This document shows, one piece after another, positions 1-5,921 of a stretch of 8,634 nt of DNA. The translations under genes and the position numbers were made by a program. The notes beneath the pieces were generated by a model, which searched no databases, had not been told where the DNA came from, and saw only the letters and a list, made by a program, of their open reading frames with translations. The first letter of the stretch is position 1; every line of letters begins with the position of its first letter. This DNA comes from JAYEIA01 sp034659855. Its GTDB lineage: Bacteria > Bacteroidota > Bacteroidia > Bacteroidales > JAADGE01. The stretch lies in contig JAYEIA010000194.1 in assembly GCA_034659855.1 (NCBI GenBank), positions 1 through 8,634 on the forward strand, read 5' to 3'.

Positions 1-1092
1 TGCCCAAGTCAAATAAAATGCTTCTCCGTCTCCATAGAATTTTTCCCATTTCAAGTTTAATAAACTGTCAGTTCGAGCAACATATATATACGACTCATGT
101 GTAGGATATTCTGTATATGCGTAATTATGAGTTCCTACAATATAGATATAGTTTTTGTCGTAATAGGCAACTGAAGTTTCAATTCCGGGAATATCAGAGG
201 TGTCAACAGCTCCCATATGTAACTCTTCATACACTTGTGAGAACGCAGTATCAGCTATTAAACTAACAATTTGGTCATCCGGTAGGTTGTCTTTATTGAT
301 AGTTTTTTTACCTGTAAGTATAAATTTATTATGGGAGTACCATTTTAATGTTCCGTGAGCAACTTCATAAGGAATTGCCCTGTATGATAAAATTTCAAAA
401 TTTCTGTTTAGATTTAAAACTTGCCCTCTGCTTTGATTGTCATAATTGATTGTTTGTAAATAATATCCCCCATTGGGCTTAGGTATAACTGAGTTCACTA
501 AATTAAAAATGCCGGTTTCATTATTAACTTGGCAGTCCATTTGTAGGCTGTCAAAACTGTTGTTTGTTTCAAAAAGAAATAAGTCAAAATCCGGATTGGA
601 AATATCACCCTCAATTGCTGTGCCGTACAATATGATGTTTCCTTCTGAATTTATCAGATAGTCCAGAGCATCAATTCTTTTGCCCCCTTGTACTGCATAT
701 TTTTTTTTATTGATGATATTGAAATTATGGTCTAATTCCAGCAATAAAACATTATCTTTTATACCGGAACCAATTGAGCCAAAGCATAAATAGTTCTCAT
801 TTTCCTTTTGTAAAACCGCACTGATGATGCTGTTTGAATCGGGGAAAACAATTGTACGTTCTTGTATTAAATCACCGTCAGGAGATATTTCAGCAATATA
901 TGCATTTCTTGCAGAAGGTTCAGATGTTGCTTTCACACCTGTGATAATAAAATTATTCTGTAAGTTTTCGGTTAAGTAAATTGCAACTTCATCATTTGTA
1001 GTACCTATTAGGATATCAAAATTTTGGGCATAATTTTGAGACAATACTGATGAAATAAACATTACTACAACAAACAGCAATTGAGATTTCAT
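1..1092 (-). CDS. Secreted protein with signal peptide, function unknown, C-terminus outside window
   Basis: The minus-strand frame from ATG at 1092 stays open for 364 codons to the window edge, so the protein is longer than seen. It begins MKSQLLFVVVMFISSVLSQ, a basic start plus a hydrophobic core, with a likely signal peptidase I site near NYA-Q (residues 20-23). The rest has no membrane segment. It is rich in short beta-prone stretches ending in Gly-Thr or Gly-Ser turns, such as ILIGTTNDE, FIITGVKA, CFGSIGSG, ILYGTAIEG and YIVGTHNYAY. That pattern recalls the beta-propeller-like extracellular proteins common in Bacteroidota, often exported by T9SS with a C-terminal sorting domain, but that end is not visible here. 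It lies 59 bases downstream of the lipoprotein gene on the same strand, so co-transcription is plausible. A run of nine A (residues KKK near codon 130) is a possible slippage site. I do not recognise a specific family. Confidence 0.8.
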   Translation of the reverse strand, partial: MKSQLLFVVVMFISSVLSQNYAQNFDILIGTTNDEVAIYLTENLQNNFIITGVKATSEPSARNAYIAEISPDGDLIQERTIVFPDSNSIISAVLQKENENYLCFGSIGSGIKDNVLLLELDHNFNIINKKKYAVQGGKRIDALDYLINSEGNIILYGTAIEGDISNPDFDLFLFETNNSFDSLQMDCQVNNETGIFNLVNSVIPKPNGGYYLQTINYDNQSRGQVLNLNRNFEILSYRAIPYEVAHGTLKWYSHNKFILTGKKTINKDNLPDDQIVSLIADTAFSQVYEELHMGAVDTSDIPGIETSVAYYDKNYIYIVGTHNYAYTEYPTHESYIYVARTDSLLNLKWEKFYGDGEAFYLTWA

Positions 1093-1151
1093 TTTTTTAT
1101 GGCTTTTGGAACAAAAAAAACTTTTTATGGAAAATAATACAAGAAAATCTG

Positions 1152-2058
1152 CTACTGCTCAGGAGAACCACCGTGGAAAGTTCCATATGACAAATAGGCG
1201 GTATGAACATAAAGCCAATATTCCGATGAAGCTGCGGCATCCATCTCCATCCGATAGCCTACGACATGTTTTCCATCAGGAGCTGATAAGTTTGCTAACG
1301 TTTTAACTCTATCAAGCCAATAGTTCATTTCATCCGGAGTCAGACAGGGTGTCATCTCCGGTTCAGGAATAATATCACTACCCTCAGACCATAAGTAGCG
1401 TTGATATGGGTCAAATTCTCCCGGATAGTATAATATTGTAATTATATCAGTAATATACCCATCGTTTGGGAATGCTCTCGTAAAGTTTGCTTTATGAGCA
1501 ATTTGCGTAGCAGCATCCTCTCCGGATAGTTCTCCCTCATCACATTTCCCTTGTCCCCATCCGGCATGCCAATAATCATCAGCACCGAAGTTGTCCAGAT
1601 TGGGAATACCTCCTTTAACCAGAACAGTAATACTTAAGGAATTATTATCTCCTTTAGCCCCCTTTTCTACATGCGTTATATCAGCAATACTAATAGTATT
1701 ATTTCCTGATATATTATGCAGGTTCTCTTCTATGAGGTTGTATGCCGTAACAATATTAAATATCTCGATTGTATTATTTTCACCAACAGTTATTGGAATA
1801 CTTGCAGAATCAACTTTTATAATTTCTCCGGGATCATGATCTCCATAAGTATAATTCAAAGCCCCCTCAATATACCAAACAGCAGAATCCACCGAAAGTG
1901 TTTCGTTGGATTTTGGGTTGTTTTTCATTTTGGCTTTTTTGTTCGGTTAAATCCTTAGGTCGGTTGTTTGTTTCCATTTTTTCTTCATCTTTACTGCACG
2001 AAGTCAAAATTACTGAAAATAGTGCAAAAGCACTAATTAAAAAGATTAATTTTTTCAT
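1152..2058 (-). pseudogene. Surface-type lipoprotein gene interrupted by an apparent one-base frameshift
   Basis: Two overlapping minus-strand frames appear to be one gene. The first (2058-1867) starts MKKLIFLISAFALFSVILTSC, a classic lipoprotein signal with lipobox LTSC. It is followed by SKDEE, like the lysine/acidic surface-export signal of Bacteroidota lipoproteins. The second (1928-1152, 258 codons) has no signal peptide and carries the bulk of the protein, with segments such as LSVDSAVWYIEGALNY, WHAGWGQGKCDEGE and MEMDAAASSEYWLYVHTAYLS. Removing one A from the A6 run (T6 at 1935-1940 on the plus strand) joins them as EQKAKMKNNPKSNETL, giving 301 residues. The body looks like an uncharacterised Bacteroidota lipoprotein, and I give it no function. 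Two other readings are possible. It may be a sequencing or assembly error in a homopolymer. Alternatively, the ATG at 1928 may be a genuine separate start, since the bases before it resemble those before 2058. The secreted-protein gene follows 59 bases downstream. Confidence 0.7.
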
Positions 2059-2160
2059 TTTAGTTGTTTTGAACGGTTAAAAAATATTAGTTGCAACAAA
2101 ACTCAAAAAAAAAAGATTCTGCAAAAATGATTTTGATGTTATTTAGCATATTTATTGGGA

Positions 2161-2304
2161 CTACCTCCTCAAAATCCATTTCCCGCTTTCGTGCACCTTA
2201 TTGTTTAGAGTATATTCAAAAATATAGACGCCTTGGGGCAGGTTTTTGGTGTTGAGCTCTGCAAGATATTTGGCTAATCCGGGAACAGGATTCATATGTG
2301 ACAT
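2161..2304 (-). pseudogene. Relic of a T9SS type A C-terminal sorting domain
   Basis: A 47-codon minus-strand frame ends in TKNLPQGVYIFEYTLNN, then KVHESGKWILRR and a stop. This matches the C-terminal half of T9SS type A sorting domains, whose usual ending is an L-P-x-G-x-Y strand turn, a short loop, then a final K-S-G-K-W/K-I/V strand and one or two basic residues. Such domains are the tails of large secreted proteins and are not found alone. Here the frame has an in-frame stop directly before its first ATG (2304) and nothing recognisable upstream except NPVPG, which may echo the conserved Y-P-N-P at the start of the domain. I read it as the leftover tail of a deleted or rearranged secreted-protein gene. 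Its missing body would have lain where the nadC promoter now is. It is unlikely to be expressed as a functional product. The rest of the 2059-2387 gap holds only A/T-rich DNA, an A10 run at 2105-2114 and the nadC promoter. Confidence 0.65.
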
Positions 2305-2370
2305 TTATAATCGATTATACATATCAACTTACAAAGTGTCTGTCCGCCTGAAGATAAATATCAAATTTAT

Positions 2371-2378
2371 TATCTTTG
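2371..2378 (+). promoter_or_regulatory. TAnnTTTG -7 element before nadC
   Basis: TATCTTTG fits the Bacteroidota primary sigma factor -7 consensus TAnnTTTG. It ends only nine bases before the ATG at 2388, so transcription would start at or just before the start codon. No good -33 TTTG is visible about 19-21 bases upstream; CTG near 2348 is the best that can be found. The element overlaps the in-frame TTG at 2376, which argues against that TTG being the start. Confidence 0.55.
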
Positions 2379-2387
2379 TTCCAAAAA

Positions 2388-3230
2388 ATGATGGAAAAAT
2401 ATATTAATGAACTCATAGAGTTGGCCGTGAAAGAAGATATTGGCGACGGCGACCACACCTCATTGGCCTGCGTACCGGAGAACCTTGAGGGAGAAGTAAA
2501 ACTTTTGGTAAAAGAAGCCGGAATTTTAGCCGGTGTACAAGTTGCTGTTAAAGTTCTGAAACGAGTAGATCCGGATCTGGAAATCGAAATATTTTTGGCT
2601 GACGGCAGTCCCGTTAAACCGGGAGATATTGCTTTTACCGTTTCAGGGAAAACGCAATCTATTTTGCAAGCCGAGCGTTTGTTGCTTAATTTTATGCAGC
2701 GCATGAGTGGTATAGCAACCGAGACAGCCCGCTATGCTTCCGAAATTTCAGATCTGAAAACAACGATTCTCGATACGCGTAAAACTACCCCCGGACTCCG
2801 AGCCATTGAGAAATTGGCCGTAAAAATCGGCGGTGGCGACAATCATCGGATGGGATTGCACGATATGATTATGATTAAAGATAACCATGTGGATTTTGCA
2901 GGAGGTGTGCATCCCGCCATTCAAAAAACAAAAGATTATCTGTACAAAACCGGGAGAAATCTAAAGATTGAACTTGAAGTCAGAAACTTTGATGAGCTCA
3001 ATGAAGCCCTGCAAACAGGAGGCATAGATCGAATTATGCTGGATAATTTCACCCCCGAGCAAACTCAAAAGGCCGTTAAATTAATCGACGGCAACTGTGA
3101 GACCGAATCATCGGGCGGTATAACGTTTGAAACCCTCAGAGCTTATGCCGAGTGCGGCGTGGATTATATCTCTGTGGGAGCATTAACGCATCAGATAAAG
3201 AGTTTGGACTTAAGCCTCAAGGCCGTTTGA
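2388..3230 (+). CDS. nadC: Nicotinate-nucleotide pyrophosphorylase (carboxylating), quinolinate phosphoribosyltransferase
   Basis: This enzyme joins quinolinate to PRPP and releases CO2 and pyrophosphate, giving nicotinate mononucleotide in de novo NAD synthesis; it is cytoplasmic. The frame gives 280 residues, the usual family length. Family marks run in order: EDIGDGDHTS near the start, RLLLNFMQRMSGIATETA, then DTRKTTPGLR (R131, K132). These are followed by KIGGGDNHRMGLHDMIMIKDNH (H153, R154, K164), the acidic pair IELEV (E195, E197), MLDNF (D219) and the phosphate loop ESSGGI (S241-G244). The tail is YISVGALTH. All expected substrate-binding Arg, Lys, His and acidic residues are present. 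ATG at 2388 or 2391 fits better than the in-frame TTG at 2376, which lies inside the promoter element. Its nadA and nadB partners are not in the window. The gene converges on the DUF6340-like lipoprotein with 28 bases between the stops. Confidence 0.97.
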   Translation: MMEKYINELIELAVKEDIGDGDHTSLACVPENLEGEVKLLVKEAGILAGVQVAVKVLKRVDPDLEIEIFLADGSPVKPGDIAFTVSGKTQSILQAERLLLNFMQRMSGIATETARYASEISDLKTTILDTRKTTPGLRAIEKLAVKIGGGDNHRMGLHDMIMIKDNHVDFAGGVHPAIQKTKDYLYKTGRNLKIELEVRNFDELNEALQTGGIDRIMLDNFTPEQTQKAVKLIDGNCETESSGGITFETLRAYAECGVDYISVGALTHQIKSLDLSLKAV

Positions 3231-3258
3231 CTTTCTTAACCGATAAACCAATAAAATG

Positions 3259-4296
3259 CTACTCTTCGGTTTGTCGTTTCAGTTCCTCAATTCTTGCTTG
3301 TCTTGCTTTGAGAATATTAAGATACCTCAAAGCCTTTTTATTATTAAATAGTGTGTATGATTTTTCCGCCCAATCCATGGCTTCGGCAAGATTTCCGTTT
3401 ATTTCATTAATAATTGCCATGTTGTAATAGGCTCTGCCGGCAATTTTTCCTTTGGGGTTGTCGGTTTCTCTGTCCCAATAATCTGCAGCATCGTTCCAAC
3501 TTCCGGCTCGAGCCAAGCGTTTTCCGACTTTAAAGTTATTCGTTCCTTTAACATAATATATCCTGTGCACTCGTCGAGAGTAGGGCATCAGGTCGTTGGC
3601 ATAGGCTTTACCCATATTAAAACTCTCCGTTTTTATCCGGTCATTTTGCCCGGCAATGGCAGCTATGGCTTTCATCGGATTTATCCCTCTGCCGGAGGAA
3701 TGCACATTTTTATGCACCTTAAATTCATCATAAACGGGGGTTCCTTGTGCATCATAAATTCTCCATCCGATGCGCACCAGTGTTCTGACATTGGCTTGAG
3801 TCTCAACGGCATCAACCTCTATGCCGAGAACTTTAGTCTTTACGGGTACGGCCTTATAACTCACTTCAGTATCTGTATCGAGGTATTCTAAAACAAAGAG
3901 GGCATCTAAATTGTTTTTAGTACAAATGCCGGAAATGGTATTTGGACTCAGTTTTGGCGAAAATATGTTTGAGGCATTATTTTTTAACAATTGGGGGTGA
4001 AGGTTAACCACTTCATCAAATCGTTGGTTGTGCTCAAATTCACTCTCTAAGCCTCGGGCAGCATCAATGGCAGCCAACGAATCTACTTTTTTGAGTTCGA
4101 GGCTTAGAATTTCTTCAAGCTTTTTAACAGCCTTATTACCGGTGCTTTGCGTTCTGTTTAAGATGCCTATAGAGTTTACCGAAGCCGGAACACTCACCGG
4201 GGCAGGCTCAGTAACTCTGATGGTGAGGTCGTTTGTTGCACAGTTAACTAATAAGACAGAGATTAAGAGCGGGATAAGAATTTTAAAAACTTTCAT
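3259..4296 (-). CDS. Lipoprotein resembling the DUF6340 family with a TPR-like C-terminal half
   Basis: The 345-residue product starts MKVFKILIPLLISVLLVNC, a lipoprotein signal with the lipid cysteine at C19 (lipobox LVNC). No acidic run follows the cysteine, so a periplasm-facing anchor is as likely as surface display. After it come LTIRVTEPAPVSVP and SIGILNRTQS, which I associate with Bacteroidota lipoproteins labelled DUF6340; this is recalled resemblance, not a search result. The middle includes ALFVLEYLDTDTEV and VRTLVRIGWRIYDAQGTPVYDEF, a beta-rich core. The last third (from about KVGKRLARAGSWNDAADYW through YYNMAIINEINGNLAEAMDW) looks like two or so TPR-type helix pairs, followed by a charged helical tail. 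The function is not known to me. It is transcribed away from lpdA, sharing the 144-base intergenic region 4297-4440, and ends 28 bases from nadC. Confidence 0.8.
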   Translation of the reverse strand: MKVFKILIPLLISVLLVNCATNDLTIRVTEPAPVSVPASVNSIGILNRTQSTGNKAVKKLEEILSLELKKVDSLAAIDAARGLESEFEHNQRFDEVVNLHPQLLKNNASNIFSPKLSPNTISGICTKNNLDALFVLEYLDTDTEVSYKAVPVKTKVLGIEVDAVETQANVRTLVRIGWRIYDAQGTPVYDEFKVHKNVHSSGRGINPMKAIAAIAGQNDRIKTESFNMGKAYANDLMPYSRRVHRIYYVKGTNNFKVGKRLARAGSWNDAADYWDRETDNPKGKIAGRAYYNMAIINEINGNLAEAMDWAEKSYTLFNNKKALRYLNILKARQARIEELKRQTEE

Positions 4297-4318
4297 AACA
4301 ACTATTTAGTGGTTCTTA

Positions 4319-4326
4319 CAAATTTA
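4319..4326 (-). promoter_or_regulatory. TAnnTTTG -7 element before the DUF6340-like lipoprotein gene
   Basis: Read on the minus strand this is TAAATTTG, a match to the Bacteroidota -7 consensus, 22 bases before the ATG at 4296. No TTTG or TTG sits at the expected distance upstream, so the -33 half is weak or absent. Confidence 0.45.
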
Positions 4327-4338
4327 CTAAAAAGGACA

Positions 4339-4353
4339 AGATAATTATCATCA
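4339..4353. promoter_or_regulatory. Palindromic, Fur-box-like site between divergent promoters
   Basis: GATAATTATC (4340-4349) is a perfect 10-base palindrome midway between the two divergent -7 elements. Taken as a 7-1-7 site, AGATAAT-T-ATCATCA agrees with the classic Fur pattern TGATAAT-N-ATTATCA at 12 of 14 positions. The region is A/T-rich, so such a match arises easily by chance. Its placement, upstream of both -7 elements, is what makes it worth listing. Confidence 0.2.
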
Positions 4354-4370
4354 TATTGCAAGTGTTTTTA

Positions 4371-4378
4371 TAAATTTG
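4371..4378 (+). promoter_or_regulatory. TAnnTTTG -7 element before lpdA
   Basis: TAAATTTG fits the Bacteroidota -7 consensus and lies 62 bases before the lpdA ATG, leaving a leader of roughly 55 bases. The nearest upstream TTG (4356-4358) is only 12 bases away, short of the usual 19-21, so the -33 element is uncertain. Confidence 0.45.
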
Positions 4379-4440
4379 CAAAAAGGAATACAAGATTGTA
4401 CATTTACTCTTGATATTATTACTAAATAAAAACACAAAGA

Positions 4441-5829
4441 ATGGATTACGATATAATTATAATAGGAAGTGGGCCGGGAGGCTATGTGGCAGCCATTCGA
4501 GCAAGTCAATTGGGTTTGAAAACAGCGGTGGTAGAAAAAAAGAATGTGGGAGGAGTTTGCCTGAATATGGGGTGCATTCCCACCAAGTCTTTAATGAAAA
4601 GTGCTCAGGTTTTCAATTATGTCAAACACGCCAAAGAATACGGTATACAAATTGAATCTGCAGAGGCCGATTTCCCGATCGTGATAAAGCGCAGCAGAAT
4701 GGTGGCCGAAAGAATGAGCAAAGGAATTGAGTTTTTGTTTAAGAAAAATAAGATTGATGTATTTGAAGGGATTGGAGAAGTTTCCGAAAAAAATACGGTT
4801 TCGGTGAAATACAATACCGGGGAAACAAAAACACACACTGCCCAACATATCATTTTGGCTACCGGTGCACGCTCCAAAGAATTGCCGCATTTGAAACAAG
4901 ACGGAAAAAAGATAATAGGCTACAAAGAGGCACTTACCATGAAAGAGTTGCCTGAAAGTATGATTGTTGTCGGTTCGGGAGCCATAGGCACAGAGCTGGC
5001 CTATTTCTACAACTCTATGGGGACTCAGGTAAGGCTGGTCGAATTTTTACCCTATGTATTACCAAACGAAGACCAAGAGGTTTCCAAGCAGATGGGGCGT
5101 TCGCTCAAAAAACAAAAGATTAAAGTCATGACCAAAGCCTCGGTAGAATCGGCAGATACTTCCGGAGATAAGTGTCAGGTTGTAATCAAAACCAAGAAGG
5201 GCGAAGAAACTCATGAGGCCGACGTTGTATTGTCGGCAGTGGGGGTGGTACCTAATACTGAGAACTTTGGTGATGCTCTTAATGATATTGTTATAGAGAA
5301 AGGAAAGGTAAAGGTCGACGATTACTACCGAACCAATATAACCGGAGTATATGCTATTGGAGATATTGTACACGGGCCGGCTTTGGCTCATGTTGCTTCA
5401 GCTGAAGGTATTTGCTGCGTAGAGAAAATTGCGGGCTTGGATACAGAACCTGTGGATTATTTGAATATTCCGGGCGGTGTGTTTGCCGAGCCTGAAGTCG
5501 CATCGGTAGGATATACCGAAGAGGCTGTTAAAGACAAAGGCATAGAGTATAAGGTCGGCAAATTTCCGTTTCGAGCATCAGGAAAAGCTGTAGGAGCCGG
5601 CGCACCGGATGGTTTTGTAAAGCTTATTTACGATAAGAATGATGAGACGCTTTTGGGAGCACACATTATAGGAGCCAACGCTACGGAGCTTATCGCCGAG
5701 GCTGTCAGTATTCGGCGGGCCGGGGCAAAGCTGCACGATTTAGTAAAAACTATTCATCCGCACCCCACCATGTCAGAGGCGGTTATGGAAGCTGCTGCCG
5801 ATGCTGCTGATGAAGCGATTCATATATAG
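4441..5829 (+). CDS. lpdA: Dihydrolipoyl dehydrogenase (E3)
   Basis: This flavoenzyme reoxidises protein-bound dihydrolipoamide with NAD+. It is the shared E3 part of pyruvate, 2-oxoglutarate and branched-chain 2-oxoacid dehydrogenases and of the glycine cleavage system, in the cytoplasm. The 462-residue length is typical. The FAD-binding motif GSGPGG is at 9-14, with the ribose-binding E32. The redox disulfide is C40/C45 in GGVCLNMGCIPTK. The second nucleotide-binding motif GSGAIG is at 178-183 with E201, whose acid at the strand end favours NAD+ over NADP+. A second FAD motif, YAIGDI, has D308. The catalytic dyad H441/E446 lies in HPHPTMSE within the dimer-interface domain. Nothing essential is missing. 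No E1, E2 or glycine cleavage gene is next to it, so which complex it serves cannot be told. The start at 4441 puts the first beta strand (MDYDIIIIGSG) at the family's normal position, though no Shine-Dalgarno site is visible. Confidence 0.97.
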   Translation: MDYDIIIIGSGPGGYVAAIRASQLGLKTAVVEKKNVGGVCLNMGCIPTKSLMKSAQVFNYVKHAKEYGIQIESAEADFPIVIKRSRMVAERMSKGIEFLFKKNKIDVFEGIGEVSEKNTVSVKYNTGETKTHTAQHIILATGARSKELPHLKQDGKKIIGYKEALTMKELPESMIVVGSGAIGTELAYFYNSMGTQVRLVEFLPYVLPNEDQEVSKQMGRSLKKQKIKVMTKASVESADTSGDKCQVVIKTKKGEETHEADVVLSAVGVVPNTENFGDALNDIVIEKGKVKVDDYYRTNITGVYAIGDIVHGPALAHVASAEGICCVEKIAGLDTEPVDYLNIPGGVFAEPEVASVGYTEEAVKDKGIEYKVGKFPFRASGKAVGAGAPDGFVKLIYDKNDETLLGAHIIGANATELIAEAVSIRRAGAKLHDLVKTIHPHPTMSEAVMEAAADAADEAIHI

Positions 5830-5909
5830 ACCGTGGATAGTAGAGACGGTATAGCCAACAAAAAAACAAAAGGTATTAAGATAATTTAGCATAAAATTTA
5901 AGAAAGCAT

Positions 5910-5917
5910 TATCTTTG
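5910..5917 (+). promoter_or_regulatory. TAnnTTTG -7 element abutting the methyltransferase start
   Basis: TATCTTTG, identical to the element before nadC, ends four bases before the ATG at 5922. Transcription from it would begin at about the start codon, giving a leaderless or nearly leaderless message. A weak -33 candidate (TTTAG) lies about 20 bases upstream. Confidence 0.55.
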
Positions 5918-5921
5918 CATT

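Noticed and set aside
1935..1941. Programmed -1 ribosomal frameshift at the A6-G run as the link between the lipoprotein frames.
   Set aside because: Joining the frames needs a +1 shift or loss of one base; a -1 slip leads into the wrong frame. Transcript slippage losing one A remains possible and is covered under the frameshift finding.
1591..2080. Several plus-strand open frames of 60-82 codons (1591-1839, 1716-1958, 1898-2080).
   Set aside because: They run antisense to the lipoprotein gene, overlap one another and show no family motifs; they are shadows of the minus-strand gene.
2105..2135. Minus-strand CAAAA/TTTTG hairpin followed by a T10 run, a possible old terminator of the T9SS relic gene.
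   Set aside because: The stem is short and entirely A/T apart from one G-C pair, and seven bases separate it from the T run; both parts are expected by chance in this A/T-rich gap.
2376..2387. TTG at 2376 as an earlier nadC start.
   Set aside because: It lies inside the TATCTTTG promoter element, and ATG codons at 2388 and 2391 give the normal family N-terminus.
4591..5391. Minus-strand open frames of 86-110 codons inside lpdA.
   Set aside because: lpdA is fully supported by its motifs on the plus strand and the antisense products resemble nothing.
5830..5850. Possible terminator after lpdA: ACCGT and ACGGT separated by 11 bases.
   Set aside because: The stem is only five base pairs, the loop is long and no T run follows, so it does not qualify as an intrinsic terminator.
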